Positions 7,625-18,027 of a stretch of DNA of 64,000 nucleotides are shown here, piece after piece. The position numbers and the translations under genes were made by a program. Each line of letters begins with the position of its first letter. The stretch's first letter is position 1. The notes under the pieces were generated by a model that was not told the origin of the DNA, ran no database searches, and saw only the letters and a list, made by a program, of their open reading frames with translations. Origin of the DNA: Reichenbachiella agarivorans (lineage in GTDB: Bacteria > Bacteroidota > Bacteroidia > Cytophagales > Cyclobacteriaceae); NCBI RefSeq assembly GCF_025502585.1, contig NZ_CP106679.1, positions 2,015,501 to 2,079,500 on the forward strand, given 5' to 3'.

Positions 7625-9295
7625 ATGGAACTTAACAAACACAGTAAGACGATCACGCAAGATCCTTCGCAGCCTGGCTCTCAGGCACAATTGTATGCGA
7701 CAGGACTGACTGAAGCTGACATGAGCAAAGCTCAAGTGGGTATAGTCAGTACCGGTTTTGAAGGAAACCCATGTAACATGCACCTCAATATTTTGGCTCA
7801 CCAAGTCAAAAAGGGTGTCAAGGAAGCTGATCTTGTCGGTTTGATATTCCATACCATAGGTGTCAGTGATGGTATATCCAATGGTACAGTTGGGATGAAA
7901 TATTCTTTGGTATCAAGAGACATCATCGCAGACTCTATCGAAACGGTGGTCAATGCTCAGTTTTATGATGCAGTGGTTCCAGTCGTGGGGTGTGACAAAA
8001 ATATGCCCGGTGCTATCATGGCTTTGGGTCGATTGAATAGACCAGGATTGATGGTTTATGGTGGGTCGGTCAAGCCTGGCAAATGGAAAGGAGAAGACCT
8101 TAATATTGTGTCAGCATTCGAAGCTTATGGACAGAAACTGGGTAACAACATCTCAGATGAGGACTTCAAAGGAATCATCAAAAATGCGATCCCAGGACCG
8201 GGTGCTTGCGGAGGAATGTACACCGCTAATACCTTGGCATCAGCAATCGAAGCTATGGGAATGAGTCTGCCTGCTTCGTCTTCCAACCCTGCCGAAAGTG
8301 AGGATAAAAAACAAGAGACTTTTAGAGTAGGGCAGGCTGTGCGACACTTGCTGGTCGAAGACATACGTCCGAGTGATATCATGACCAAAAAAGCATTTGA
8401 GAATGCAATTCGATTGGTGATGATTACTGGAGGATCTACCAATGCAGTACTACACCTGATAGCTATGGCCAAGTCGGTAGATGTTCCCTTGGATTTGCAA
8501 GACTTCCAAAGATTGTCTGACTCTACGCCATTTTTGGCGGATTTGAAACCAAGTGGTAAGTACCTCATGGAAGACCTTCATAATGTAGGAGGTATCCCAG
8601 GCGTAATGAAAGTCTTGTTGAAAGAAGGATACCTACATGGAGATTGTATGACTGTGACAGGAAAGACCCTAGCAGAAAATATCGAAATGGGTCCATCCTT
8701 GAAAGCAGATCAGAAGGTGATTCACTCCTTTGGTGATCCCATCAAGAAGTCAGGTCACTTGCAAATCTTGTATGGCAACTTAGCTCCGACAGGTGCTGTT
8801 GCTAAAATCACAGGAAAAGAAGGAGAGTATTTCGAGGGACCAGCGAGATGCTATGACGATGAGTTTGCAGCGATCAAGGGTATCGGAGAAGAAGTACAAA
8901 AAGGAGAAGTGATTGTCATCAGGTACTCAGGACCAAAAGGCGGACCTGGTATGCCAGAAATGCTAAAGCCAACAGGAGCCGTGATGGGTGCTGGATTGGG
9001 CAAAGATGTGGCATTGATCACAGATGGTCGATTCTCAGGTGGATCACATGGTTTCGTGGTGGGACATATCACGCCAGAAGCACAAGAAGGAGGACCCTTG
9101 GCGATGGTTCAGGACGGAGATATCATTGCTATCGATGCGGTCAACAATAAGCTGGAACTGAAAATCTCTGACGAAGAGATGGAAAAAAGAAGAAAGGCTT
9201 GGGTGCAGCCTCCATACAAGGCGACCAAAGGAATATTGAAAAAATACATTAATCAAGTAAAGTCTGCATCTGAAGGGTGCGTTACAGACGAATAA
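7625..9295 (+). CDS. ilvD: Dihydroxy-acid dehydratase
   Basis: The 556-residue protein is a full-length IlvD/Edd-family dehydratase that converts dihydroxyisovalerate and dihydroxymethylvalerate to the 2-oxo acids in valine and isoleucine synthesis. The three iron-sulfur cluster cysteines are present: Cys50 (GNPCNMH), Cys123 (VGCDKNMPG) and Cys195 ([11 protein letters not shown]). The C-terminal motif with [11 protein letters not shown] and VGHITPEA is also intact. The EDD relative Edd is less likely given the ilv context and the NPCNMH motif. It sits between ilvE and ilvB with 10 bp to the latter, consistent with one operon. Nothing unusual is seen in the sequence. Confidence 0.95.
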   Translation: MELNKHSKTITQDPSQPGSQAQLYATGLTEADMSKAQVGIVSTGFEGNPCNMHLNILAHQVKKGVKEADLVGLIFHTIGVSDGISNGTVGMKYSLVSRDIIADSIETVVNAQFYDAVVPVVGCDKNMPGAIMALGRLNRPGLMVYGGSVKPGKWKGEDLNIVSAFEAYGQKLGNNISDEDFKGIIKNAIPGPGACGGMYTANTLASAIEAMGMSLPASSSNPAESEDKKQETFRVGQAVRHLLVEDIRPSDIMTKKAFENAIRLVMITGGSTNAVLHLIAMAKSVDVPLDLQDFQRLSDSTPFLADLKPSGKYLMEDLHNVGGIPGVMKVLLKEGYLHGDCMTVTGKTLAENIEMGPSLKADQKVIHSFGDPIKKSGHLQILYGNLAPTGAVAKITGKEGEYFEGPARCYDDEFAAIKGIGEEVQKGEVIVIRYSGPKGGPGMPEMLKPTGAVMGAGLGKDVALITDGRFSGGSHGFVVGHITPEAQEGGPLAMVQDGDIIAIDAVNNKLELKISDEEMEKRRKAWVQPPYKATKGILKKYINQVKSASEGCVTDE

Positions 9296-9305
9296 AATAG
9301 GGGAT

Positions 9306-11039
9306 ATGGAAACTTCCACATTAGAACAAGAACAGAAGACGATGGCGACAACTGAACGTATGACAGGCTCTGAGGCCTTGTTGAAATGCCTTTTAGAAGA
9401 AGGTGTCGAGACGATTTTCGGTTATCCCGGAGGGGCTATCATGCCTATCTATGACTTGCTATACAAGTACATGGACAGACTAGATCACATCTTAGTGAGA
9501 CACGAGCAAGGTGCATCGCACGCTGCACAAGGCTATGCACGTGTCACAGGCAAAACGGGTGTCTGCTTCGCTACATCAGGCCCAGGCGCAACCAACTTGA
9601 TTACAGGTATTGCTGATGCACAGATAGATTCTACACCTATGGTTTGCATCACAGGGCAGGTGGCGTCTCATCTACTAGGCACAGATGCATTTCAGGAAAC
9701 TGACGTGGTAGGAATCTCCATGCCAGTGACCAAATGGAATATTCAGGTGACCAAAGCATCTGAAATCCCAGAAGCAGTAGCCAAGGCATTTTATATCGCG
9801 AATACAGGCCGTCCAGGTCCTGTATTGATTGACATCACCAAAGACGCGCAGATTGAAGAGTTTGACTATTCTTATCAAAAATGTGAGCGAATCAGAAGTT
9901 ACCACCCTTACCCAATCTTGGATGAGACCAAGGTGACTGCTGCAGCCAAATTGATAGATGAAGCCAAAAAACCAATGATCTTGGTAGGACATGGTGTCAT
10001 CATCTCCAAGGCGCAAAGTGAATTGTTGGCATTGGCTGAGAAGACTGGGATTCCAATGGCTTCTACCCTATTAGGACTGTCGGCAGTACCTACAGCCCAC
10101 CCTTTGTATGTCGGATATTTGGGTATGCACGGCAACTATGGGCCGAATGTCAAGACCAATGAGTGTGATCTATTGATTGCGATTGGGATGAGATTCGATG
10201 ACCGTGTGACTGGAGATTTGAAACGATATGCCAAACAAGCCAAGGTTATTCATATCGAAATCGACCCAGCAGAGATTGATAAGAATGTGAAGACCAATGT
10301 AGCAATTGTTTCTGATGCCAAGGCGGCTCTGTTGAACTTGCTTCCTAAGGTAAGTGAAAACAAGCACGAAGCTTGGATGCAAGAATTTAAAGATTGTGAC
10401 AAGATCGAGTACGAAAAGGTGATCAAGGATGATTTTTTCCCGAAAGGGGAAGAGCTCAAAATGTCTGAGGTGATCAAAGCAATATCTGACAAAACGGAAG
10501 GAAAGGCGATATTGGTCACTGACGTAGGGCAGCACCAGATGATCGCGACGAGATATTATGAGTTTTCAGAGACTCGTCTCAACGTAACCTCTGGCGGCTT
10601 GGGTACCATGGGATTTGCATTGCCTGCCGCAATGGGAGCCAAAAAAGGTCGTCCAGAGAAAGAGGTAATCGCGGTGATCGGTGACGGTGGTTTTCAGATG
10701 ACGATCCAAGAGCTGGGTACCATTTTCCAAAGTAAGATTGGTGTCAAAATATTGATTTTGAATAACAATTTCCTAGGCATGGTTCGTCAGTGGCAACAAC
10801 TCTTTTTTGACAGCAGGTATTCATTTACAGAGATGATCAACCCAGATTTTCAGAAGATATCCGAGGGTTATGGCATTCCGTGTAGCCGATTGGAAAAGAG
10901 AGAAAATTTGGAAGAGGCTTTGAATACATTCTTGAATCACGAAGGGCCATACCTCCTAGAAGTAATGGTTGAAAAAGAGGGAAATGTATTCCCGATGGTT
11001 CCAACTGGGGCTTCTGTTTCTGAAATGAGGTTGGACTAA
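9306..11039 (+). CDS. ilvB: Acetolactate synthase, catalytic subunit
   Basis: A 577-residue thiamine-diphosphate enzyme with all three domains. The N-terminal PYR domain holds the catalytic Glu67 ([15 protein letters not shown]), the middle domain binds FAD, and the C-terminal PP domain has the GDGGFQM...[13 protein letters not shown] ThDP/Mg motif. It makes 2-acetolactate from pyruvate, or acetohydroxybutyrate from pyruvate plus 2-oxobutanoate, the first common step to Val/Leu and Ile. Its partner ilvN starts 8 bp downstream. About 20 residues ([15 protein letters not shown]) precede the conserved core; an internal Met at residue 13 or 19 could be the true start, but ATG 9306 fits the operon spacing. 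Confidence 0.95.
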   Translation: METSTLEQEQKTMATTERMTGSEALLKCLLEEGVETIFGYPGGAIMPIYDLLYKYMDRLDHILVRHEQGASHAAQGYARVTGKTGVCFATSGPGATNLITGIADAQIDSTPMVCITGQVASHLLGTDAFQETDVVGISMPVTKWNIQVTKASEIPEAVAKAFYIANTGRPGPVLIDITKDAQIEEFDYSYQKCERIRSYHPYPILDETKVTAAAKLIDEAKKPMILVGHGVIISKAQSELLALAEKTGIPMASTLLGLSAVPTAHPLYVGYLGMHGNYGPNVKTNECDLLIAIGMRFDDRVTGDLKRYAKQAKVIHIEIDPAEIDKNVKTNVAIVSDAKAALLNLLPKVSENKHEAWMQEFKDCDKIEYEKVIKDDFFPKGEELKMSEVIKAISDKTEGKAILVTDVGQHQMIATRYYEFSETRLNVTSGGLGTMGFALPAAMGAKKGRPEKEVIAVIGDGGFQMTIQELGTIFQSKIGVKILILNNNFLGMVRQWQQLFFDSRYSFTEMINPDFQKISEGYGIPCSRLEKRENLEEALNTFLNHEGPYLLEVMVEKEGNVFPMVPTGASVSEMRLD

Positions 11040-11047
11040 AAACTAGA

Positions 11048-11608
11048 TTGAAAGTGGAAAAACAACATACACTGTCAGTATTGACAGAAGATAAGGCAGG
11101 TTTACTGAACCAAATCACGATCATCTTCACGAGAAGAAAGATCAATATTGAGAGTTTGAATGTCTCTGCTACGGAGGTGCCAGGCATTAGTCGTTTTACG
11201 ATTGTGATCACTTCTACACAGGACATTGCAGAGAAGACTGTCAAGCAGATTCGCAAGATCGTGGATGTATTGGGTGCTTTTTTATATGAAGAAGACCAAA
11301 TTTATTATCAGGAGATTGCGCTATACAAAGTGCCAACCAAAATATTCTTGAATGGACAGAGTATTGAGAAACTGGTCCGTGAAAATGGAGCAAGAATTCT
11401 CGTCATCGAGGAAGATCATATCATCCTTGAAAAAACTGGATTGAAAGACGAGACACATGCTCTCTATCAAAAACTTGTTCCTCTGGGACTCTTAGAGTTT
11501 GTGAGGTCAGGGAGAGTGGCTCTTTCTAAATCCAAGCGAAGAACCGAAGACTATATCAAGGAGTTGGAAAATTCGAAGGAAAATTTATTGACTATAAAGG
11601 ATTTTTAA
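11048..11608 (+). CDS. ilvN: Acetolactate synthase, regulatory subunit (non-ATG start)
   Basis: The product begins KVEKQHTLSVLTEDKAGLLNQITIIFTRR, a typical ACT domain of the small acetolactate synthase subunit, followed by the C-terminal subunit domain. At 186 residues it is near the usual length of the IlvH type. Family members bind valine at ACT-domain interfaces and confer feedback inhibition on IlvB. No ATG is available: the frame begins at TTG 11048 or GTG 11054, and I keep TTG because it leaves 8 bp after ilvB, without strong evidence. The weak start may lower regulatory-subunit dosage relative to IlvB; this is inference. The C-terminal half has a basic stretch (SKSKRRTEDYIKELENSK). Confidence 0.88.
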   Translation: MKVEKQHTLSVLTEDKAGLLNQITIIFTRRKINIESLNVSATEVPGISRFTIVITSTQDIAEKTVKQIRKIVDVLGAFLYEEDQIYYQEIALYKVPTKIFLNGQSIEKLVRENGARILVIEEDHIILEKTGLKDETHALYQKLVPLGLLEFVRSGRVALSKSKRRTEDYIKELENSKENLLTIKDF

Positions 11609-11630
11609 TATCAGACACTAGATCACGGAC

Positions 11631-11685
11631 GCTAGATTTTAGACTTATTGTCTAATGTCTAACGTCTAAAATCTAACTTCTAAAA
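11631..11685 (+). repeat. Five-copy heptamer array plus inverted arm, abutting a start codon
   Basis: Positions 11651-11685 are five consecutive 7-bp units of the form TCTAANN, followed by AA and the ATG of the aminotransferase gene. An inverted copy at 11631-11644 can pair with 11664-11677 (13 of 14 positions), so the ilvN/aminotransferase spacer could fold into a hairpin that leaves the start codon just outside. Confidence 0.65.
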
Positions 11686-11687
11686 AA

Positions 11688-13022
11688 ATGAGACAAGTAC
11701 TACTACATGAGGGTTCGCGACAGCTTGACTATGAGATCAGAGATATCGTCAAGAAAGCAGAGGCTTTACAGAGTCACGGACAAAAAATTTTTTGGGAAAA
11801 TATCGGTGATCCGATTCTCAAGCATGCCGTAGTACCTGCCTGGATCAAGGAGATTTTGACCGAATTGGTCAATGAGAATGCTACCTATGGCTACTGCCAT
11901 TCTAAAGGGGTTTTGGAGACCAGGCAATATGTGGCACAGAAAAACAATGCCCGTGGTGGTGTGCAAATCACCGCTGATGACGTGTTGTTTTTCAATGGTT
12001 TGGGAGATGCGATTGGCAAATTGTACCAATTTTTGAATCCCTACTCTAGGGTGATTGGTCCATCACCAGCCTACTCTACACACTCCGCGTTGGAGGCGGC
12101 ACATTCCAACAAAGAGCCACTAACTTACAATCTAGACCCGGAAAATTTCTGGTATCCAGATTTGGCTGATTTACGACTCAAGGTGAAATACAATCCCAAC
12201 ATTGTAGGGATTTTGATCATCAATCCAGACAATCCGACAGGGATGGTTTATCCTGTGGAGATTTTGGAACAGATCGTACAGATCGCCAAGGAATTCAATC
12301 TGTTTTTGATTAGCGATGAAATTTATACCAACATCATTTACAATGGTGTAACCACCAAATCATTGTCCGAAGTATTGGGCGATGTACCGGGTATCGCGAT
12401 GAAGGGAATTTCTAAGGATACCCCATGGCCAGGATCGCGCTGTGGCTGGATGGAGTTTTACAACCGCAAGGCAGATCCGCAGTTTGATGCTTATTGTTCG
12501 ACTTTGGAAAATGCCAAAATGGTAGAGGTATGCTCCACGACTTTGCCTCAGAAGGCATTGCCGAGAATCCAAGAGCACCCAAAGTTTAAAGAATATTTGG
12601 CGGAGCGAAGACAAGAAATTGCCGATAGAAGTGAAATTATCTCAAAGTTATTGAGTGGCATCCCATATATCACGTTCAACAAAACAAATGGTGCATTTTA
12701 CAATACCATCGTATTCAAAGACGGAGCGATCAATGACAAGCAATCACTAAAAATAGCAGATGCAAAGATCAAACAGTTGGCTGAAGAATGGGTGGAAAAA
12801 GTAGATGCTCCCGACAAACGTTTCGTCTATTATCTCTTGGCTGCCAAGGGAGTTTGTGTAGTGCCTTTGTCTTCCTTTCAGTCCGAATTAAGAGGATTTA
12901 GAATTACGCTACTCGAAGAAAACAAGGAAGTATTGCAAGAGACCTTTGGCAAAATAGCCGATGCAATCAATGAATTTTGTACTTCAGATGTCAATGAAGA
13001 AGTAGAAGCCCACATCTCTTGA
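11688..13022 (+). CDS. Class I/II PLP-dependent aminotransferase in the ilv operon
   Basis: A 444-residue fold-type I aminotransferase. The PLP lysine is Lys243 (MKGISKDTPWPGSRCGW) and the NPDNPTG motif (residues 179-185), which orients the cofactor, and SDEIYTNIIY are intact. The best functional guess is an alanine/valine-pyruvate type aminotransferase (AlaA/AvtA-like) linking pyruvate, alanine and 2-oxoisovalerate, because it lies inside the ilv cluster where ilvC is often found. This is inference from position; an aspartate aminotransferase-like activity is also possible. Its stop codon overlaps the ilvA start (TGATG), so the two are probably translationally coupled. Confidence 0.78.
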   Translation: MRQVLLHEGSRQLDYEIRDIVKKAEALQSHGQKIFWENIGDPILKHAVVPAWIKEILTELVNENATYGYCHSKGVLETRQYVAQKNNARGGVQITADDVLFFNGLGDAIGKLYQFLNPYSRVIGPSPAYSTHSALEAAHSNKEPLTYNLDPENFWYPDLADLRLKVKYNPNIVGILIINPDNPTGMVYPVEILEQIVQIAKEFNLFLISDEIYTNIIYNGVTTKSLSEVLGDVPGIAMKGISKDTPWPGSRCGWMEFYNRKADPQFDAYCSTLENAKMVEVCSTTLPQKALPRIQEHPKFKEYLAERRQEIADRSEIISKLLSGIPYITFNKTNGAFYNTIVFKDGAINDKQSLKIADAKIKQLAEEWVEKVDAPDKRFVYYLLAAKGVCVVPLSSFQSELRGFRITLLEENKEVLQETFGKIADAINEFCTSDVNEEVEAHIS

Positions 13023-14290
13023 TGGAGTCTGAATTGAAAGAAATGGATCAGCCCACTCTGGTAGGAGTGATGAAGGCCAGCAAGGGGTTGGAAGGGATTG
13101 CTTTCCATACACCATTGATGCCGAATGTCAATTACTCTGATAAATATGGTGCTGATGTTCATTTCAAGCGAGAAGACTTGCAAGTCGTCAGATCTTACAA
13201 ACTCCGTGGAGCTTATAATAAAATAGTGAGCTTGAATCCTGCCGAGCAAGCCAAGGGAATCGTCTGCGCCAGTGCTGGGAATCACGCACAGGGTGTAGCT
13301 TATTCTTGTCAGAAACTGAGCATCAAAGGGACGATCTTCATGCCAAGTGTGACCCCCAAACAAAAGATCAAGCAGGTCAAAATGTTTGGGAAGGATATGG
13401 TGGAGGTTGTACTCACCGGAGATACTTTTGACGATGCTTACCAAGCAGCGATGGCATATTGCGAGGAACATCAGGCGACTTTCGTACATCCATTCAACGA
13501 TCCCAAGATCATAGAGGGTCAAGGAACGGTTGGACTGGAAATCATCAACGATACTACAGCTCCCATTGATTACCTCTTTGTACCGATTGGAGGTGGTGGA
13601 TTGGCTGCCGGGATTATCACGGTATTCAAAGAACTTTCGCCTCAGACCCAAATCATAGGAGTCGAGCCTGCAGGAGCACCTGCCATGCGTGATTCTATCC
13701 AAGCAGGTAAAAATATTGTACTAGAAGAAATCGATACTTTCGTCGATGGAGCTGCGGTGCGAGCAGTTGGGACAGAAACATTGAAGATTTGTAAGGATTA
13801 TTTGTCCGATATTATCTTGGTACCTGAGGGTAAAATTTGCACAACGATACTACAACTCTACAACGAGGAGGCCATTGTGGTAGAGCCAGCTGGTGCATTG
13901 ACTTTGTCTGCATTGGACTTTTACAAAGAGCAGATCAAAGGAAAAAATGTAGTCTGTGTAGTGAGTGGTAGCAACAATGACATCACCAGGACAGAGGAAA
14001 TGAAGGAACGTTCGTTGTTGTACGAAGGCTTGAAGCATTATTTTATGCTCAGATTTCCACAGCGCGCTGGGGCTTTGCGAGAGTTTGTTTCGGATGTATT
14101 GGGGCCAGGTGACGATATCGTGCACTTCGAGTATTCTAAAAAGCACAGCAGAGAAAAAGGGCCTGCGCTGATCGGGATAGAATTACAAAGCAAGGACAAT
14201 CTTCAGCAGTTGCTGGACAAGATGACCGAAAAGAATTTTGTCTATGAGTATCTCAATGACAAACCAGATTTGTTGCAGTATCTGGTATAA
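13022..14290 (+). CDS. ilvA: Threonine ammonia-lyase (biosynthetic, single regulatory domain)
   Basis: I start at ATG 13022, which overlaps the previous stop by one base (TGATG); the in-frame TTG at 13019 is not needed. The 422-residue protein has the PLP lysine Lys60 (RSYKLRGAYNK), the GGGGLAAG phosphate-binding loop, and one C-terminal ACT-like regulatory domain starting near residue 340 (HYFMLRFPQRAGALREF). It deaminates threonine to 2-oxobutanoate, the entry to isoleucine. The E. coli enzyme has two such domains and about 514 residues; the one-domain form resembles that of Bacillus. The gene physically joins the ilv and thr halves of the cluster. Confidence 0.93.
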   Translation: MESELKEMDQPTLVGVMKASKGLEGIAFHTPLMPNVNYSDKYGADVHFKREDLQVVRSYKLRGAYNKIVSLNPAEQAKGIVCASAGNHAQGVAYSCQKLSIKGTIFMPSVTPKQKIKQVKMFGKDMVEVVLTGDTFDDAYQAAMAYCEEHQATFVHPFNDPKIIEGQGTVGLEIINDTTAPIDYLFVPIGGGGLAAGIITVFKELSPQTQIIGVEPAGAPAMRDSIQAGKNIVLEEIDTFVDGAAVRAVGTETLKICKDYLSDIILVPEGKICTTILQLYNEEAIVVEPAGALTLSALDFYKEQIKGKNVVCVVSGSNNDITRTEEMKERSLLYEGLKHYFMLRFPQRAGALREFVSDVLGPGDDIVHFEYSKKHSREKGPALIGIELQSKDNLQQLLDKMTEKNFVYEYLNDKPDLLQYLV

Positions 14291-14548
14291 TGATAATAAG
14301 GTTCTGCCAAAAGATGAATGGGAGAATCTAAAGTAGAAAACACCACTAGCTCTAAAGGAGAGCGTTTTCCCCCTTTGGAGGGGGTAGGGGGAGGAAATGA
14401 TCAGGAGTTGAGAAGTCTCATCTCGTAAATCAAGGAGTTTCCATAAAAGCGAGAGGAGTAGAATAGAAAATTTAGTCGTCATGGGATGACTTGAATTGAG
14501 TGTTTCAGAAAGTGTTTTGAAACATTAAACTTTGAACTAAAAGTACAC
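14291..14548 (+). other. ilvA-thrA spacer with C/G-rich hairpin element
   Basis: No gene is visible in these 258 bp. CCCCC (14369-14373) can pair with GGGGG (14380-14384) across a 6-nt loop, and a second GGGGG (14387-14391) could compete for the same arm. From memory, C/G-run phrases of this kind recur between genes in many Bacteroidota genomes. A weaker stem (TGTTTCA/TGAAACA, 14499-14524) precedes thrA. I looked for a Thr/Ile-rich leader peptide and did not find one. Confidence 0.4.
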
Positions 14549-16993
14549 ATGAAAGTATTAAAATTTGGAGGTACATCCGTAGGTACCCCAGACAATCTGA
14601 AGAAGGTAAAGGAGATTTTGGCAGCAGCTCAGCCAGAGAAAACCGTTTGTGTGGTTTCAGCTTTTGGCGGTGTGACCAATCTGCTGCATGCTTGCAGCGA
14701 GTTGGCAGCCTCAGGTGACGAGAGTTACGAGGAGTTGACGGAGCAAATCGAAGCAAGACATCTCGACACAATCAAGGAATTGCTACCTGTACAGTCTCAG
14801 TCCATTACTTTCAGTAAAATCAAGATTCTACTCAATGAGCTGGAAGACTTGATGAAGGGTATTTACCTCATCAGAGAACTTTCTCCGAAGACTTTGGACA
14901 AAGTACTCAGCTTTGGAGAGACACTGTCATCTAATATCATCGTAGATTATCTGAACGCCGAAGGTTTGCCAACCGATCTGGGAGATTCAAAGGCCTTGAT
15001 CAAAACTGACAGCACGCACAACAATGCCATCGTAGACTTTGCGGTGACTGATAAAAACATAAAGCACTATATTTCATCCGCAGCGAATCTGGTTGTATGT
15101 CCTGGATTCGTATCGTCGGATGCAGATGGAGTGACTACTACGCTAGGACGTGGAGGTTCTGACTATACAGCGGCTATTTTTGCAGCAGCCTTGGATGCCG
15201 ATTCTTGTGAGATATGGACGGACGTGAGCGGGATGATGACCTCTGATCCTAGACAGGTAGCTGCTGCGCATCCGATCGAGAAGCTCTCTTTTCAGGAGGC
15301 ATTGGAGTTGTCGCATTTCGGAGCGAAAGTCATTTATCCTCCGACGATCCAGCCTGTATTGGACAAGAAGATTCCGATCAAAATCAAGAATACCTTTGCT
15401 CCGGAAGACCCAGGAACTACGATCTGTGATGATGCCAATGGTGACAAGCAGTTCGTCAAAGGACTGTCTAGTGTCAAAGACATTGCCTTGCTTAACCTGA
15501 CGGGTAGCGGCATGGTGGGTGTCCCTAAGTTCTCGTTCCGATTGTTCAAAGCCCTGTCTGAGGCCAAGGTGAATGTAATCATCATCACACAAGCTTCTTC
15601 TGAGCATTCGATTTGTGTTGGGATCGACCAAAAAGATGTGGAGGTATCCAAAACAGCTATTGCTCAGGAGTTTCAACTGGAGTTGTCATTGAGGAAAATC
15701 GATCCATTAGAAGTAGAGGAAAAGATGGCCATCGTGGCATTGGTTGGAGACAAAATGCGCGAGCATGTAGGTATCGGCGGGCAGATGTTTTCTGCTTTGG
15801 GAGAGAATGGTATTAGCATCAAAGCCATTGCACAAGGTTCGTCTGAGCGAAACATCACTGTGGTGTTGGATCAAAAGAATCTAAGTAAAGCACTCAACGT
15901 ATTGCACGAAAGCTTCTTCCTATCTCAGCGCAAGCGAATGAACTTGTTTATGATCGGGATCGGCAATGTGGGCGGCACTTTCATCAATCAGATCAAGGCG
16001 CAGTACGATTACCTCAACGAATTCGAAAATGTGGATCTCCGAGTGGTAGGTATTGCCAACAGTCGCCAAATGCATTTCGATGAGGATGGGATAAACTTGT
16101 CAGACTGGAAAGGCGCATTGGAGCGAAAGGGAGAGAAAATGTCATCCACTGCATTTGTGCAAAAGATGGTGGATGCCAACCTGAGAAACTCAGTGTTTGT
16201 GGACAATACAGCCAATGCAGAGATTGCATCTCTGTACGAAAACATCCTGACCAAAAGTATCTCGGTCGTGACACCTAATAAGATTGCTTGTGCGTCGGAC
16301 TATGACAATTATTTGAATCTCAAAAGCACGGCTCGTGAGTACCAGTCCAAGTTCTACTACGAAACGAATGTAGGAGCAGGACTGCCAGTATTGACCACTT
16401 TGGGTGATTTGATCAAGAGTGGAGACAAAATCAAGAAGATACAAGCAGTCCTCTCGGGGAGTTTGAACTTCATCTTCAATACCTTCAAGCCAGGAGTCAA
16501 ATTCGTAGATGTGGTGAGACAGGCAGGCATAGAAGGTTACACAGAGCCCGATCCAAAAATTGACCTCAGTGGAGTCGATGTAATGCGAAAAATATTGATT
16601 TTGATCCGTGAGAGTGGATTGAGATTTGAATTGTCAGACATTGGGAGTGAGTCTTTCATCCCCGCGGCTTGTATGGATACAGCCAACAACGAAGAATTCT
16701 ATGCCAGCCTGGAGAAACACGATGCGGATTTTCAGAAGTTGGTGACGGATGCAGAGGCTAAAAATTGTCGCCTCAAGTTCGTAGCGACCTTTGATGAGGG
16801 CAAAGCCTCGGTCGGTTTGCAGGAAATTCCTAAGGAGCATCCTTTTTATATATTGGAGGGAAAAGACAACATCGTCTTGTTCTATACCAACCGATACAAG
16901 GATCAACCACTCGTGATAAAAGGCGCTGGAGCAGGGGCAGAAGTGACAGCTTCGGGTATATTTGCAGACGTAATGCGCATTGCAAATAGCTAA
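14549..16993 (+). CDS. thrA: Bifunctional aspartokinase / homoserine dehydrogenase
   Basis: The 814-residue fusion has an N-terminal aspartokinase (KFGGTSVGTPDNL at residues 5-17; GRGGSDYTAA nucleotide motif), two ACT domains around residues 310-460, and a C-terminal homoserine dehydrogenase beginning at the Rossmann GIGNVGGTF motif near residue 471, with the catalytic-domain phrase GYTEPDPKIDLSGVDVMRK. It performs the first and third steps of the aspartate pathway toward threonine and is classically feedback-inhibited by threonine through the ACT domains. thrB follows after 17 bp. Length matches E. coli ThrA (820 residues). No anomaly is seen. Confidence 0.95.
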   Translation: MKVLKFGGTSVGTPDNLKKVKEILAAAQPEKTVCVVSAFGGVTNLLHACSELAASGDESYEELTEQIEARHLDTIKELLPVQSQSITFSKIKILLNELEDLMKGIYLIRELSPKTLDKVLSFGETLSSNIIVDYLNAEGLPTDLGDSKALIKTDSTHNNAIVDFAVTDKNIKHYISSAANLVVCPGFVSSDADGVTTTLGRGGSDYTAAIFAAALDADSCEIWTDVSGMMTSDPRQVAAAHPIEKLSFQEALELSHFGAKVIYPPTIQPVLDKKIPIKIKNTFAPEDPGTTICDDANGDKQFVKGLSSVKDIALLNLTGSGMVGVPKFSFRLFKALSEAKVNVIIITQASSEHSICVGIDQKDVEVSKTAIAQEFQLELSLRKIDPLEVEEKMAIVALVGDKMREHVGIGGQMFSALGENGISIKAIAQGSSERNITVVLDQKNLSKALNVLHESFFLSQRKRMNLFMIGIGNVGGTFINQIKAQYDYLNEFENVDLRVVGIANSRQMHFDEDGINLSDWKGALERKGEKMSSTAFVQKMVDANLRNSVFVDNTANAEIASLYENILTKSISVVTPNKIACASDYDNYLNLKSTAREYQSKFYYETNVGAGLPVLTTLGDLIKSGDKIKKIQAVLSGSLNFIFNTFKPGVKFVDVVRQAGIEGYTEPDPKIDLSGVDVMRKILILIRESGLRFELSDIGSESFIPAACMDTANNEEFYASLEKHDADFQKLVTDAEAKNCRLKFVATFDEGKASVGLQEIPKEHPFYILEGKDNIVLFYTNRYKDQPLVIKGAGAGAEVTASGIFADVMRIANS

Positions 16994-17010
16994 TAAAATT
17001 GAAGTGAGTC

Positions 17011-17934
17011 ATGTCTAATTCTATCAAAGTTTTTTCTCCATCTACTGTGGCCAATGTTGGTTGTGGTTATGACGTTTTGGGATTTGCCCTCGATGGCATT
17101 GGTGAAGAAATGATTGTGACCGAATTGTCAGACGACAAGATGGTCATCATCGAAAACGAGAAATTTGATCTCCCATTGAATCCCGACAAAAATGTCGCAA
17201 GTGTGGCAGCCAAAGCTTTGCTAGAAGCCGCAGGAATCAAAAAAGGCTACAGCTTTGCCTTCAACAAAACCATCCATCCGGGCAGTGGCATGGGCACGAG
17301 CGCATCGAGTTCGGCAGGAGCCGTGTTTGCAGTCAACGAACTCATCGGTCGTCCATTCAATACCCACCAACTGGTGGAGTTTGCCATGGAAGGTGAGAAG
17401 ATGCTTTCTGGCAAAGCACATGCCGACAATGTCGCACCCAATCTTTTGGGTGGATTCACTTTGGTACGCGCTTACGGTCCATTGGATGTACTGAAATTGC
17501 CCACACCAGAAAACTTGTATGTCGCCATCGTGCACCCACAGGTAGTGGTCAAAACCTCTGATGCCAAGCGCATGCTCAAGCAGACCGTCAAGCTCGAAAA
17601 AGCAGTCGCACAATGGGGCAATGTCGGCGGTTTGGTGTCAGGATTGTACGAGTCAGACTACAGTTTGATCGGTCGCTCGATGGAGGATCATATTGTAGAG
17701 CCAATCAGAAAATTGTTGATTCCACTCTATGACGAAGTGAAAGCCAAGGCGGTCGAAGTAGGTGCTATCGGATGCAGCATCGCAGGATCTGGCCCATCTA
17801 TTTTCGCTTTTGCGGAAGGGAAAGAAACCGCAGAAAAAGTCAAAGCCAGCATGCAGGAAATCTACGATGAAGTCGGCATCCTAGCCTATACCTATTTATC
17901 CAAAATCGGAACAGAGGGAGTCAGGGTTTTGTAG
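17011..17934 (+). CDS. thrB: Homoserine kinase
   Basis: A 307-residue GHMP-family kinase with an N-terminal FSPSTVANVGCGYDVLGFAL motif, the ATP-binding loop HPGSGMGTSASSSAG (about residues 89-103) and the C-terminal GCSIAGSGPSIFAF motif. It phosphorylates homoserine for threonine synthase. It lies between thrA and thrC in the conserved thrABC order. Base composition is slightly more GC-rich than in neighbouring intergenic DNA, but codon use resembles thrA and thrC. Complete and normal length. Confidence 0.95.
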   Translation: MSNSIKVFSPSTVANVGCGYDVLGFALDGIGEEMIVTELSDDKMVIIENEKFDLPLNPDKNVASVAAKALLEAAGIKKGYSFAFNKTIHPGSGMGTSASSSAGAVFAVNELIGRPFNTHQLVEFAMEGEKMLSGKAHADNVAPNLLGGFTLVRAYGPLDVLKLPTPENLYVAIVHPQVVVKTSDAKRMLKQTVKLEKAVAQWGNVGGLVSGLYESDYSLIGRSMEDHIVEPIRKLLIPLYDEVKAKAVEVGAIGCSIAGSGPSIFAFAEGKETAEKVKASMQEIYDEVGILAYTYLSKIGTEGVRVL

Positions 17935-18027
17935 AGTTGAAAGTGAAAAGTTGAAAGTTTAAAAATTGATAGGCGGATCGCATGAACATGCACTTTTCCT
18001 GTTCTGAAGCAGACCCAAAGTATTAAG

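Noticed and set aside
14291-14548. Possible thr-type leader peptide before thrA
   Set aside because: No short ORF rich in Thr or Ile codons and no leader-linked terminator with T-run was found.
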